A stretch of 64,000 nt of DNA from Sphingomonadales bacterium (GCA_016714795.1 JADKCA010000003.1:62001-126000), one strand, 5' to 3'. Positions 8,400 through 17,462 are shown, counted from the first letter of the stretch. Translations and numbers: made by a program. The notes: generated from the letters alone by a model not told the origin.

Positions 8400-9308
8400 A
8401 TGACCACCCCCCTCACCCCGGACAGTGAAGCGACCGGCCTCATCGGCCTGCTCCCGCCTGCCGCGCGGCCCTTTGCCCTGCTCGCGCGGCTGGACCGGCC
8501 GATTGGCTGGTGGCTGCTTTACTGGCCCTGTGCCTGGGGGCTGCTGCTGGCGGGCGGGCTCAAGAGCCATGCGCCGCTGCTGTTCTGGACGCTGCTCGGC
8601 GCGATTGCGATGCGCGGCGCGGGCTGCGTCTATAACGACATTGTAGACCGGGATCTGGACGCGCAGGTGGAGCGCACCCGCAACCGGCCTTTGCCCAGCG
8701 GACAAGTGAGCGTGCGGTCTGCATGGAGTTGGCTCGGCGCGCTGGCGCTGGTTGGCCTCATCGTCCTGCTCCAACTCCGCTGGGAAGCGCAACTGGTGGC
8801 GGTGGGGAGCCTTGTGCTCGTCGCCGCTTATCCCTTCATGAAGCGCATCACATGGTGGCCGCAGGCGTGGCTGGGATTGGTGTTCAGCTGGGGCGCGCCC
8901 ACCGGCTGGTTCGCAGTGACAGGCCAGGCTTCGGTCCCGCTCGGCCTGCTCTATGCGGGCACCATCGCATGGGTGATCGGCTATGACACGATCTATGCGC
9001 TGCAAGATCGGGAGGATGATGCGCTCGCCGGGATCAAATCCAGCGCGCGGCGACTGGGAAGCCGGGTCAAGGTCGGCGTAGCAGCCTTTTACAGCGTGGC
9101 GATCCTGAGCTGGGGCGGCGCGATCTGGCTGGTGCGGCCCGACCTGCTCGGCCTGATGGCGCTGCTGCCCGTCAGCGTGCATCTGCTCTGGCAGGCACTG
9201 ACGCTCCGGCCCGATGACGGCGATGATGCCCTCGCCAAATTCCGCTCCAACCGCTTTGCCGGGCTGCTGATGGCAGCGGCGTGTCTTGTGATCGGCAGCG
9301 CGGGCTGA
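8400..9308 (+). CDS. ubiA: 4-hydroxybenzoate polyprenyltransferase
   Basis: A 302-residue UbiA-type membrane prenyltransferase that attaches the polyprenyl tail to 4-hydroxybenzoate in ubiquinone synthesis. The two aspartate-rich motifs are present: 'NDIVDRDLDAQ' (N79-D84) and 'YDTIYALQDREDD'. Eight or so hydrophobic segments are visible. It is divergent from the M20 peptidase with 76 bp between starts, and is followed by a gene-free 338-bp region. Nothing is unusual. Confidence 0.95.
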   Translation: MTTPLTPDSEATGLIGLLPPAARPFALLARLDRPIGWWLLYWPCAWGLLLAGGLKSHAPLLFWTLLGAIAMRGAGCVYNDIVDRDLDAQVERTRNRPLPSGQVSVRSAWSWLGALALVGLIVLLQLRWEAQLVAVGSLVLVAAYPFMKRITWWPQAWLGLVFSWGAPTGWFAVTGQASVPLGLLYAGTIAWVIGYDTIYALQDREDDALAGIKSSARRLGSRVKVGVAAFYSVAILSWGGAIWLVRPDLLGLMALLPVSVHLLWQALTLRPDDGDDALAKFRSNRFAGLLMAAACLVIGSAG

Positions 9309-9646
9309 GGCTCGCTGCCAAAAGTCACTAAAAGTCACTGACGTAAAAATAATTTCCGTTGTTTTTTCAGCGAGATGCATGATCGGTCCGATAGCCGATT
9401 CTGGCCTGAAAATCAAGAACATTATGGGAACATGATGAGCTCATTCCGAATCCCGCCATTCCCAGCGCAATATGCCAAATCTCCCCCTGTTCCGAACGTC
9501 TGCGTTCTTGGACTCCCGTCTTCGCGGAATAATTTGGATTAATTAGGGACTGTCCCTAATTAATCAGGGACGGTCCCTCCAGTCCCTCATTATCCGGCCC
9601 CATAATCGCCGTTGAGGTTTTGGCCGTCCGCCCCTAATTGAGGGCG
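9309..9646. other. Gene-free spacer between ubiA and pmbA
   Basis: I find no convincing gene on either strand in these 338 bp. The left part is relatively AT-rich (around 9325-9425), and the right part holds the palindromes at 9539-9578. pmbA transcription should begin here, but I could not place a promoter with confidence. Confidence 0.6.
9539..9578. repeat. Two AGGGACnGTCCCT palindromes, 21 bp apart
   Basis: The first is a perfect inverted repeat: 12-bp arms TTAATTAGGGAC (9539-9550) and GTCCCTAATTAA (9552-9563) around one base. The second has 6-bp arms AGGGAC (9566-9571) and GTCCCT (9573-9578). A further half-copy AGTCCCT lies at 9581-9587. Centres are 21 bp apart, about two DNA turns. It could be a paired operator for pmbA or a REP-like mobile palindrome. 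Confidence 0.7.
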
Positions 9647-10993
9647 ATGCTCACCAATGATCAAGCCCGCGACCGGGCGCTTCACCTTGTATCGCTCGCC
9701 CGCAAGGCGGGCGCGGATGCCGCCGATGCCATTTATTCGGGCAGCGGCTCCACCGATGTCTCGATCCGGCTTGGCGCGCTCGAAGATGTCCAGCGTTCCG
9801 AAAATGAAGAAATTGGCCTGCGCGCCTTTGTCGGCAGCCGCTCGGCCAGCGTGTCTACCTCTGACCTCTCGACCGCAGGGCTGGCCGCACTGGCCGAACG
9901 CGTGGTGGCGATGGCGAAGGAAGCCCCCGAAGACCCATGGTCCGGTCTCGCGCCCGAAGACCGCATTTATCGCGGCACATTTCCCGATCTGGACCTGATG
10001 GATGACGCGGCCCCCACCCCGGCAGACCTGCGCGAGCGCGCACTGGCGTGCGAGGATGCAGCCCGCGCTGTCAAGGGTGTCTCCAACAGCGAAGGCGCGA
10101 GCGCGTCTTGCGGGCTGGGCGTTTCCGCCCTCGCCACATCGCATGGCTTTGCCGCAGGCTATTCGGGCTCCAGCCACAGCGTTTCCGCCAGCGTATTGGC
10201 CGGAGACGGCGGCGCGATGGAACGCGATTATGCGTGGCACCATGTTCGCCATCTGGCCGATCTGGATGAGGCCACCGCCATCGGCACCGAAGCGGGCCAT
10301 CGCGCAGTTGCACGGCTCAACCCGGCCAAGCTGAAAAGCGGCCCGATGACGGTAATCTTTGATCCGCGCGCGGGCTCCTCGCTGCTCGGGCATCTGATCG
10401 GCGCGATTTCGGGCAGCAGCATCACCCGCAAAACCAGCTTCCTGCTCGACCGGTTGGGGGAGGCCGTGTTCGCGTCGGGCATTTCCATCATGGACGATCC
10501 GCTGCGCCCGCGCGGCATCCGCTCCCACGCGTTTGACGGCGAAGGACTGGCCACCGGCATGACGCGCATCATTGATGCAGGCGTGCTGACCACCTGGCTG
10601 CTCGATTCCGCTGCCGCCCGCCAGCTCGGCCTGTCCCCCACCGGCCACGCCGCGCGCGGCACCAGCGGCCCGCCCGGTGCTTCAGCCAGCAATCTCTATA
10701 TGGAGGCAGGCACGACGACTCCCGCCGACCTGATGGCGGATGTGGAGCGCGGCCTCTACGTCACCGACCTGATCGGCATGGGCGTCAATCCGCTGACCGG
10801 CGACTATAGCCGGGGGGCCTCGGGCTTTCTGATCGAAAAGGGCGAGCGCACCAGCCCGGTTTCAGAAATCACCATCGCGGGCAATCTGAAGGACATGTTC
10901 GCACGGATCATCCCTGCCAATGACCTGACTTTCCGCTATTCCACCAACGTGCCGACGCTGCGCATCGACGGAATGATGATCGCCGGTGAGTGA
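9647..10993 (+). CDS. pmbA: TldE/PmbA family protein
   Basis: A 448-residue TldE/PmbA protein. In the family TldD-TldE is a heterodimeric protease in which TldD carries the metal site and TldE does not; roles include peptide maturation and toxin-antitoxin turnover. 'EDVQRSENEEIGLRAFVG' near the N-terminus and 'SNLYMEAG...DLMADVERGLYV' plus 'NPLTGDYSRGASGFLIEKGE' near the C-terminus are typical. No tldD is in the window. The ATG at 9647 follows AGGG; a TTG three codons earlier is less likely. Its 3' end overlaps the next gene by 8 bp. Confidence 0.93.
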   Translation: MLTNDQARDRALHLVSLARKAGADAADAIYSGSGSTDVSIRLGALEDVQRSENEEIGLRAFVGSRSASVSTSDLSTAGLAALAERVVAMAKEAPEDPWSGLAPEDRIYRGTFPDLDLMDDAAPTPADLRERALACEDAARAVKGVSNSEGASASCGLGVSALATSHGFAAGYSGSSHSVSASVLAGDGGAMERDYAWHHVRHLADLDEATAIGTEAGHRAVARLNPAKLKSGPMTVIFDPRAGSSLLGHLIGAISGSSITRKTSFLLDRLGEAVFASGISIMDDPLRPRGIRSHAFDGEGLATGMTRIIDAGVLTTWLLDSAAARQLGLSPTGHAARGTSGPPGASASNLYMEAGTTTPADLMADVERGLYVTDLIGMGVNPLTGDYSRGASGFLIEKGERTSPVSEITIAGNLKDMFARIIPANDLTFRYSTNVPTLRIDGMMIAGE

Positions 10994-11765
10994 CGCGCTC
11001 GCCCGCTCGGTCAGCGCCATTGCTGCGGAAGCGGGGCAGATGGCGCTGTCCAAATGGCGCGGCGATTTCGGCCAATGGGAAAAATCCCCCGGCAATCCGG
11101 TGAGCGACGTCGATATTGCCGTGGACCGGATGCTGCATGAGGAACTCCGCAAGCTCGACCCGGAAGCGGGCTGGCTCTCCGAAGAGCGTGCCGACAATGC
11201 CGAACGGCTGATGCACAGCCGGGTGTGGGTGGTGGACCCCATCGATGGCACCCGCGATTTCGTGCGCGGACGGCGCGGCTGGGCTATTTCGGTGGCGCTG
11301 GTGGAGGCGGGGCGCGTCATTGTGGGCGTCCTCGATGCACCGGCCCGCAACGAGCATTGGCGGGCCATGCTGGGCGAAGGCGCATATCGCAATGATCTGC
11401 CGCTTCAGGCCGGAGCTACGCAAAGCCTGTCCGGCGCACGCGTGCCCGCTGATCATCTGCCCAAAGCGGATGGTGATCTGGTGGCAGTGGATAAACCCAA
11501 CTCCATTGCATTGCGCATCGGCATGGTCGGTGCAGACGAAGCAGACCTGCTCGCCACGCTGCGCTGGGGTTATGAGTGGGATATTGCCGCCGCCGCCCTG
11601 ATCGCCAGCGAGGCGGGGGCGAAAGTCTCCGATGCACGGGGCGCGCCGCTGCGGTTCAACTCGACGCGCGGGGAAGCCTTCGGGGTGCTCGCCACGGCTC
11701 CGGGCATTCACGCCGCAGCGGTGGAGCGGCTGGCGGAACGGGCCAAGGTGGCAGCACTGCGCTAG
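10986..11765 (+). CDS. Inositol-monophosphatase-family phosphatase
   Basis: A 259-residue protein of the Mg-dependent, lithium-sensitive phosphatase superfamily. Metal-binding motifs are 'EE' in 'LSEERADN', 'DPIDGTRDF' and 'YEWDIAAAALIASEAGA'. Substrate could be inositol phosphate, 3'-phosphoadenosine 5'-phosphate (CysQ-like) or histidinol phosphate (HisN-like); the sequence does not decide. The start is a GTG at 10986 that overlaps the pmbA stop by 8 bp, so the two genes form an operon. Confidence 0.88.
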   Translation: MSDALARSVSAIAAEAGQMALSKWRGDFGQWEKSPGNPVSDVDIAVDRMLHEELRKLDPEAGWLSEERADNAERLMHSRVWVVDPIDGTRDFVRGRRGWAISVALVEAGRVIVGVLDAPARNEHWRAMLGEGAYRNDLPLQAGATQSLSGARVPADHLPKADGDLVAVDKPNSIALRIGMVGADEADLLATLRWGYEWDIAAAALIASEAGAKVSDARGAPLRFNSTRGEAFGVLATAPGIHAAAVERLAERAKVAALR

Positions 11766-11814
11766 ATTGTGGAGCGTCGTCGCCCCCGCGCAGACAGGGG
11801 CGGCGAACCCGGGA

Positions 11815-12405
11815 TCACCCCCGCCGGATCGACGCCAATATCTCTTCGCTCGCCGGAACCTGCCCATCCAGCATCAGCATGGCCATGCCATGCACCCACG
11901 CCCAGGCGTGGATGGCGGCGATGCGCTGTTCATCCGGCGTGCTGCCCGGCGGCAGTCGAGACGCGATGTTCCGGCGCAATTCGCGCATCGCTTCGGAGAC
12001 GAGCGACTCATCGTCCTGCAATTCGCCTTCGCCCTTGCGCGTGGTCATCATGAGGCGGAACAGCGCGGGGTTGGCGAGCGCGAAGCGGACATAGGCCTGC
12101 CCGGTCGCGTCAAAGCCCTGAGTGCCCCCGCCCGCTTCCTCCATGGCATCGCGTTGCGCCTGTGCCAGCCCTTCCGCGCCGCGCTCGCACAAAGCGAACA
12201 TCAGCGCCTGCTTGTCGGGAAAATGACGATAAACCGCCGTTGGGCTTACCCCGACGCGTCGGGCGACTTCGCGCAGCGACATGTCATCCGCGCTGCGTTC
12301 CTTGAGCAATTCCAGCCCGGTTTCGATCAGCGCCGCACGCAAATCGCCATGATGGTATCTGCGCGCAGGATTTTTGATGTTGACACTGTTATCATTTGAA
12401 TTCAT
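11815..12405 (-). CDS. TetR-family regulator with WHG-type C-terminal domain
   Basis: A 196-residue TetR regulator. The N-terminal helix-turn-helix is clear at residues about 15-60 ('MSLREVARRVGVSPTAVYRHFPDKQALM'). The C-terminal half carries 'AWAWVHGMAMLMLDG', the WHG-type ligand-binding domain. The ATG at 12405 was chosen because upstream codons run into the divergent carotenoid oxygenase. The two start codons are only 52 bp apart, so it very likely represses that gene and itself; inducer unknown. Length is normal for the family. Confidence 0.9.
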   Translation of the reverse strand: MNSNDNSVNIKNPARRYHHGDLRAALIETGLELLKERSADDMSLREVARRVGVSPTAVYRHFPDKQALMFALCERGAEGLAQAQRDAMEEAGGGTQGFDATGQAYVRFALANPALFRLMMTTRKGEGELQDDESLVSEAMRELRRNIASRLPPGSTPDEQRIAAIHAWAWVHGMAMLMLDGQVPASEEILASIRRG

Positions 12406-12422
12406 GTTGCCACCGTAAACAT
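12404..12422. promoter_or_regulatory. Inverted repeat in tetR/carotenoid-oxygenase spacer
   Basis: ATGTT (12404-12408) and AACAT (12418-12422) form a 5-bp inverted repeat with a 9-bp centre that overlaps the tetR start. A TTGACA hexamer lies at 12380-12385 pointing right, but no good -10 follows. Its place fits a TetR operator; the arms are short, so this is tentative. Confidence 0.3.
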
Positions 12423-12457
12423 TGTCGAGTCGAATGGCAAGTTGGAGGAGAAGAAGA

Positions 12458-13894
12458 ATGGCGAGTGCCGTGGAAACACTGATCCGCAGCGTTGTGAACA
12501 AAGGCGTGATGGCAGTGGCCGCGTTCAACCGCGACCGCAAGAAGGATGATGGCACACCCAATCCCTTCCTCACCGGCATCCATACACCGATGACTGGCGA
12601 GACGACGCACGAGAATCTGGCCGTCTCCGGCACCATCCCGGCGGATCTGGATGGCCGTTATATCCGCATCGGGCCGAACCCGCTGAGCGCGAATCCGGCG
12701 CTTTATCACTGGTTTCTGGGTGATGGCATGGTCCATGGTGTGCGCCTGAAGGGCGGCAAGGCGCTTTGGTATCGCAACCGCTGGATACGCTCCACAGCCG
12801 TCAGCGCGGCGCTGGGTGAGGCCCCTGCCCCCGGTCCGCGCGCCGAGCGGTTCGATACCGTCAACACCAATGTTCTGGGCCATGCCGGGCAGACCTGGGC
12901 GATTGTCGAAGCGGGCGGATTTCCGGTGCGCATCGACGAGGAACTGAACACCATCGCGCATGATCCGTTCGGCGGCACGCTGCATCACAGTTTCTCCGCG
13001 CACCCGCACCTTGATCCCGACAGCGGAGAGATGCACGCCATCTGCTACAAGGCCGATGTGCAGGACACGCTCTGGCATGTCGTGGTGGACGCGAGCGGAA
13101 CGGTAACGCGCGAGGAGCCAATCCGCGTGCAGCACGGGCCGATGATCCATGACTGCATGATCACGAAGAATTATGTCATCATCCTTGATCTGCCCTGCAC
13201 CTTCTCGATGAAGGCGCTGCTGGGCGGATCACAATTCCCCTATCAGTGGAACCCGGAGCATCCGGCGCGGATCGGCCTGTTGCGGCGCGACGGGCGCGGT
13301 GAAGACACGATCTGGTGCGCCGTCGAACCCTGTTATGTTTTTCACCCGGCCAACGCCTATGAAGATGCGGACGGCACAGTGATTTTCGATAGCTGCGTTC
13401 ATAACCGCATGTTTGATGATGGCGCGCAGGGGCCGGATTCAACCGATGTGCCGTTTGAACGCTGGACGATTGATCCGGCAAGCCGGGCCGTCGCGCGGCG
13501 CGTGATTGATCCTTCACCGCAGGAATTTCCGCGTCCCAATGAAACGCGGATCGGCAAGCCTTATCGCTACGCCTACACGCTCGCCATGCCCGAAGGCGGA
13601 GACGTGGCATTCCTGAAGGAAACGCGGCTCTACAAACATGATCTGGAAGCGGGCACGCGGCAGGTGCATGATTTTGGCGCGGGACGTGTGGCGGGGGAAT
13701 TCGTGTTCGTGCCCAAAGCAGGCGCAACTGCCGAAGATGATGGCTGGCTGATGGGCTATGTGATCGATACCGACAGCGAGACGACCGATCTGGTGATCCT
13801 CGACGCGCAGAAGTTTGAGGGGCCAGCACAGGCCAACATCACCATACCCCACCGGATTCCGCCGGGGTTTCACGGCAATTGGGTGGCGGCGTAA
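12458..13894 (+). CDS. Carotenoid oxygenase (carotenoid cleavage dioxygenase family)
   Basis: A 478-residue member of the RPE65/carotenoid cleavage/lignostilbene dioxygenase family, a seven-bladed propeller with an Fe(II) held by four histidines. Candidate ligands are H182 ('FSAHPHLDP'), H231 ('MIHDCMIT'), H296 ('FHPANAYE') and H472 ('PPGFHGNW'), all present. Substrate could be an apocarotenoid or a stilbene-type lignin fragment; sphingomonads have both kinds. The start at 12458 follows GGAGG by 9 nt; an earlier in-frame start at 12422 has no such site. Likely repressed by the divergent TetR protein. Confidence 0.92.
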   Translation: MASAVETLIRSVVNKGVMAVAAFNRDRKKDDGTPNPFLTGIHTPMTGETTHENLAVSGTIPADLDGRYIRIGPNPLSANPALYHWFLGDGMVHGVRLKGGKALWYRNRWIRSTAVSAALGEAPAPGPRAERFDTVNTNVLGHAGQTWAIVEAGGFPVRIDEELNTIAHDPFGGTLHHSFSAHPHLDPDSGEMHAICYKADVQDTLWHVVVDASGTVTREEPIRVQHGPMIHDCMITKNYVIILDLPCTFSMKALLGGSQFPYQWNPEHPARIGLLRRDGRGEDTIWCAVEPCYVFHPANAYEDADGTVIFDSCVHNRMFDDGAQGPDSTDVPFERWTIDPASRAVARRVIDPSPQEFPRPNETRIGKPYRYAYTLAMPEGGDVAFLKETRLYKHDLEAGTRQVHDFGAGRVAGEFVFVPKAGATAEDDGWLMGYVIDTDSETTDLVILDAQKFEGPAQANITIPHRIPPGFHGNWVAA

Positions 13895-13918
13895 GGGGCA
13901 GGCCCGTCCACGACACCC

Positions 13919-14003
13919 GCCGTCCTGAGCTTGTCGAACGATCGCTGTTTCCTGGTCCACAGTCGAGCAAGGCAGAACGGTCCTAAGTCAAGCTCAGGAC
14001 GGC
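13919..14003. repeat. Dispersed intergenic inverted repeat (sphingomonad REP-like), copy 1
   Basis: Arms GCCGTCCTGAGCTTG (13919-13933) and CAAGCTCAGGACGGC (13989-14003) are perfect complements separated by 55 bp. It lies between convergent genes and may act as a transcription end. Four further copies are at 20171, 21537, 57011 and 63270. Confidence 0.85.
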
Positions 14004-14025
14004 GAGGAGGAATCAGCCTGGAACC

Positions 14026-14700
14026 TCACAAAGCCAGTGCGAGCGACCCCATGCGCGATTGCTGATCGCTGATCGGAACGATCTCGATGACATCCATCAT
14101 CGATTCAAAGCGCGGTTTGGGGAGAATGAGGCGCCACCTCTTCTCTCCGATCCGTTCGAACGCTCCCGCCATGTCTCGCGTCGAATCGCGGCCATATTCC
14201 ATGGCGCGGGTTTCATCGCCCAGCATCATCGTGCCAAGGAAGATCATGCGGCGGCTGTCACCGGGGAAGAATAAACCAATGGGACGCTGCACGCCCTGCG
14301 CCTTGGCGAAGCCCATCACACCGCCTTCATCACTGATCGAGCAATTATAGACGGGATAGACCACATAGTCCGCCATGCGCGGATTTTGCGCGCCCAGCTT
14401 GATCACGCGGCAGCGATATTGACCGGCAGGCGGGGCCGCCGCTTCAAGCGCGGCGTCCGGCTCCAACAGGCGGCCTTCGCGTGCAATGCTCTCAGAATTT
14501 CCGGCGAGGCGGGCCTTGTCCAGCGCCTTGATGAACGCCGAGCGCCAATCGCGCAGCCGGTCCTGATCAGATGCAGTTGCCGTCTTGCGCCAATCCGCCG
14601 TGACGATTTCGACCGGTTCGGCCTTCTTCTTGGGCTTGGCCAAAGCGGGGCCTGCACACAGGATCGCGGCAATCAGGGCGGCAGAAACAGGCTTCATCAT
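14026..14700 (-). CDS. DUF4893 domain-containing exported protein
   Basis: A 224-residue protein with a signal peptide ending near 'AGPALA'. The mature part has the DUF4893 pattern: 'DWRKTATASDQDRLRDWRSAFIKALDKARLAG', 'IAREGRLLEPDAALEAAAPPAGQYRCRVIKLG', 'YPVYNCSISDEGG' and a final 'RLILPKP' strand. The two cysteines (YRCR, YNCS) may form a disulfide. Function is unknown. Start is the first of two adjacent ATGs at 14700, after GAGGA. It is on the same strand as the dehydrogenase upstream, 98 bp away. Confidence 0.82.
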   Translation of the reverse strand: MMKPVSAALIAAILCAGPALAKPKKKAEPVEIVTADWRKTATASDQDRLRDWRSAFIKALDKARLAGNSESIAREGRLLEPDAALEAAAPPAGQYRCRVIKLGAQNPRMADYVVYPVYNCSISDEGGVMGFAKAQGVQRPIGLFFPGDSRRMIFLGTMMLGDETRAMEYGRDSTRDMAGAFERIGEKRWRLILPKPRFESMMDVIEIVPISDQQSRMGSLALAL

Positions 14701-14798
14701 CACGGGAGTCCTCGCACTCTTGAATGATGGGCCAACCCTACCACCCCTTCTTTGCCAAATGGTGAACGGCACGCTTACCAATTGCAAGCGGGATGCGG

Positions 14799-15584
14799 TT
14801 ATTGCGCCGTCCAGCCTCCATCCACCGCAAGGTTTGCTCCGGTGATCGCACTGGCTGCATCGCTGCACAGAAAGGCGACGAACGCCCCCACCTGATCGGG
14901 CATCACGAACTTGCGCTGCGGAATGGCGGCCAGCAGCACATCGTTGATCACCTGATCGCGACTCATGTTGCGGGTGCGCATCGTATCCGGAATCTGGTTC
15001 TCCACCAGCGGCGTCCAGACATAGCCCGGCGAGATGGCGTTTGCCGTGATTCCGGTCTGCGCCAGTTCCACGCCCAGCGCCCGCATCAGGCCGACAACAG
15101 CATGTTTGGCCGCGATATAGGAGGATTTGTTGGGGCTGGCGACGCTGCCATGCGCGGAAGCAGTGGCGAGAATCCGTCCCCAGCCGCGATCCTTCATCCC
15201 CGGCACGAACGCGCGGCACAGCAGGAAAGGCGCATCCACCATGATCGCCTGCATCTTGCGCCACATGTCGATGGGGAAATCCTCCACCGGGCAGACATGC
15301 TGGATTCCGGCATTGTTGACGAGGATGTCGATTCCGCCCAATTCTTTCAGGCAACGGTCTGCCAACGCCTGCACCGCCGCCCCGTCAGACAGGTCAGCAT
15401 CGGAGTGGAGCACGGGCGCACCGGATTTGGCGGAAAGCTCTGCCTGAAGCGCCGCAATCGCTTCTGCCTCGCCAAAGCCGTTGATCATCAGCGTCGCGCC
15501 CTGTTCCGCCAGCGCCATCGCGCACGCCGCACCAATGCCCGATGTTGACCCTGTCACCAGAGCAGTCTTGCCCTTCAAATTCAT
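14799..15584 (-). CDS. bdhA: 3-hydroxybutyrate dehydrogenase (SDR family)
   Basis: A 261-residue classical short-chain dehydrogenase. 'TGSTSGIG' binds the NAD; the catalytic tetrad region has 'NNAG', Ser in 'TASAHGSVAS' and 'YIAAKHAV' (YxxxK). 'SRDQVINDVLLAAIPQRKFV' is characteristic of D-beta-hydroxybutyrate dehydrogenases, which oxidise 3-hydroxybutyrate to acetoacetate in polyhydroxybutyrate breakdown. Start at 15584 follows AGGGAG by 8 nt. No other PHB gene is in the window. Confidence 0.88.
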   Translation of the reverse strand: MNLKGKTALVTGSTSGIGAACAMALAEQGATLMINGFGEAEAIAALQAELSAKSGAPVLHSDADLSDGAAVQALADRCLKELGGIDILVNNAGIQHVCPVEDFPIDMWRKMQAIMVDAPFLLCRAFVPGMKDRGWGRILATASAHGSVASPNKSSYIAAKHAVVGLMRALGVELAQTGITANAISPGYVWTPLVENQIPDTMRTRNMSRDQVINDVLLAAIPQRKFVMPDQVGAFVAFLCSDAASAITGANLAVDGGWTAQ

Positions 15585-15751
15585 GAGATGCTCCCTTTGA
15601 TCGCTACTGCGTCCTCCCGGCTTCAACTCCCTCCCCCGTCAATGGGGAGGGGCTCCATTCATTCCGGGAACCCTATTCGTCCCTCTTCCGTTGCATCATG
15701 CAGGCGGAGTGTGCAATGTCATTCGCGTGTTGGAGTAGAGGAGAAGGCCCC

Positions 15752-16636
15752 ATGCGGCTCGACGATATTGATACGTCAGACGTTGATGTAGAGGATCAGC
15801 GCGGGTCTGGCGGCGGAGGCGGCTTCGGCTTTCCCATGGGCGGCGGTGGCGGCGGGTTGCCGCTGGGGCGCGGCATGGGGTGCGGCACCATCATCCTCAT
15901 CCTGATTGCGGTGTTCGTCTTCAAGGTTGATCCGACCGGAATGATCGGCGGAATGCAACAGTCCGCGCCTGTTCAGCAGCAGAGCGAGGTGACGCAGGGT
16001 CAGGGCTGTCAGGCCAATCAGGCCAGCAAATTCTCCTGCCAGGTTCTCGCATCCAACAATGCGACTTGGGAGAAGGCCTTCACCGATGGCGGCTATAAGG
16101 AGCCGAAAATCGTCTTTTATTCCGGCGGCGGCCAATCCGGCTGCGGCGCGGCGCAATCCGCCATGGGGCCATTCTACTGCCCTGCGGATCAGGGCATTTA
16201 TCTGGACACCAGCTTCTATGACGAATTGTCGCGCAAATTCGGCGCGGCGGGTGATTTCGCGCAAGCCTATGTCATCGCGCATGAAGTGGGCCATCACCTG
16301 CAATATCTGACCGGGCGGGCCAATCAGGTGCGGCAGGCGCAGGAACGCGCCAGCAAGGTGCAGGGCAACCAGTTGCAGGTCCGCATGGAATTGCAGGCGG
16401 ATTGCTATGCCGGTGTGTGGGCCGCGAAGAACAAGGAACGCATGGAACCGGGTGACGTAGAAGAGGGTCTGCGCGCCGCCCACCAGATCGGTGATGATGT
16501 GCTGATGAAGCAATCGCAGGGCGTGGTCGTGCCCGAAGCCTTCACCCATGGCAGCGCCGAACAGCGCATGGCCGCGCTCAAACTCGGCCTGTCCAGCGGA
16601 CAGGAAGAGGCGTGCGAGGCGTTTTTCCAGCAGTGA
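15752..16636 (+). CDS. Neutral zinc metallopeptidase, YpfJ-like
   Basis: A 294-residue membrane-anchored protein of the 'putative neutral zinc metallopeptidase' family (YpfJ/KPN_02809). The first 45 residues are acidic then very glycine-rich, followed by one membrane segment (about 44-58) and a periplasmic or outer domain with H177-E178-x-x-H181 in 'AHEVGHHLQYLTG' and the downstream 'ELQADCYAGVWA'. Substrate and role are not established for the family. Start at 15752 follows GAGGAGAAGG. The LD-carboxypeptidase starts 10 bp after its stop, so the pair is probably one transcript acting on the envelope. Confidence 0.9.
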   Translation: MRLDDIDTSDVDVEDQRGSGGGGGFGFPMGGGGGGLPLGRGMGCGTIILILIAVFVFKVDPTGMIGGMQQSAPVQQQSEVTQGQGCQANQASKFSCQVLASNNATWEKAFTDGGYKEPKIVFYSGGGQSGCGAAQSAMGPFYCPADQGIYLDTSFYDELSRKFGAAGDFAQAYVIAHEVGHHLQYLTGRANQVRQAQERASKVQGNQLQVRMELQADCYAGVWAAKNKERMEPGDVEEGLRAAHQIGDDVLMKQSQGVVVPEAFTHGSAEQRMAALKLGLSSGQEEACEAFFQQ

Positions 16637-16646
16637 GGACTGGGTA

Positions 16647-17462
16647 ATGCGCATCGGCATCGTTGCCCCCGCCTGCCCGCTTGACCTTGCCGTGGCCCAA
16701 GCCGTGACTGCGCTTTCAGCAGAGCATTATGGCCCATCCGTCGAACTCGTCTTCCACCCGCAATGCTACCTGAACGAAGGCCATTTCGCCGGGCCGGATG
16801 CCGCACGCTCGGATGCTTTTGTAGAATTGGCCAACGATCCCGCCATCGACGCGATCTGGTTTGCGCGCGGCGGCTATGGTTCAAACCGGTTCACGCTGGA
16901 CGCGCTCGACCGGCTGGAGGCTCCCGCGCACGACAAGACCTATCTGGGCTATAGCGATATGGGCTTTCTGCTCGCCGGATTGGCCGCGCGCGGCGTCGGA
17001 CGTCCGGCCCATGGTCCCATGGTCTCAGATCTGAAGCGCGCCGACGGAGAGGCTGCCGTCATGCGCGCGCTCGACTGGCTGGTGACGCGCGACGCCCGCC
17101 ATGTTGAACCCGCTGCCCGGGCAGGGCGCACCATGGCGTTCAACATGACGGTGCTGGGCACCTTGCTCGGCACGCCGCTGGAACCCGATTTCACCGGTGT
17201 CATCCTGATGCTCGAAGATGTCGATGAGATGCACTACCGGCTGGACCGCACATTGTTCGGCATCTCCGCCAACCCCCATGTCCGCCGCTGTGCCGGGCTT
17301 ATGCTGGGGCGTTGCGCGCCCATTCCCGAAAATGACCGGCCTTTCGGGCAGGACGAGGAGGCCATTGCCCGTCATTGGTGCCGCACCTCTGGCATAGCCT
17401 GGCTGGGCCGCGCCGATATTGGCCATGATGCGAACAACAAGATCGTCCCCTTCCCCGCTTGA
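16647..17462 (+). CDS. LD-carboxypeptidase (peptidase S66)
   Basis: A 271-residue S66 family peptidase. Members cut the terminal D-Ala from tetrapeptides in peptidoglycan recycling. The Ser-Glu-His set is visible: S103 in 'YLGYSDMG', Glu in 'ILMLEDVDEMHYRLDR' and H260 in 'ADIGHDANNKIVPFP'. No signal peptide, so cytoplasmic, as for LdcA. The ATG at 16647 follows GAGGA; the reading frame extends upstream into the previous gene but not with family-like sequence. It ends 157 bp before rpsM. Confidence 0.9.
   Translation: MRIGIVAPACPLDLAVAQAVTALSAEHYGPSVELVFHPQCYLNEGHFAGPDAARSDAFVELANDPAIDAIWFARGGYGSNRFTLDALDRLEAPAHDKTYLGYSDMGFLLAGLAARGVGRPAHGPMVSDLKRADGEAAVMRALDWLVTRDARHVEPAARAGRTMAFNMTVLGTLLGTPLEPDFTGVILMLEDVDEMHYRLDRTLFGISANPHVRRCAGLMLGRCAPIPENDRPFGQDEEAIARHWCRTSGIAWLGRADIGHDANNKIVPFPA

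Noticed and set aside
9638..9646. TTG start for pmbA
   Set aside because: The ATG at 9647 is better placed after AGGG, and the three extra codons have no family support.
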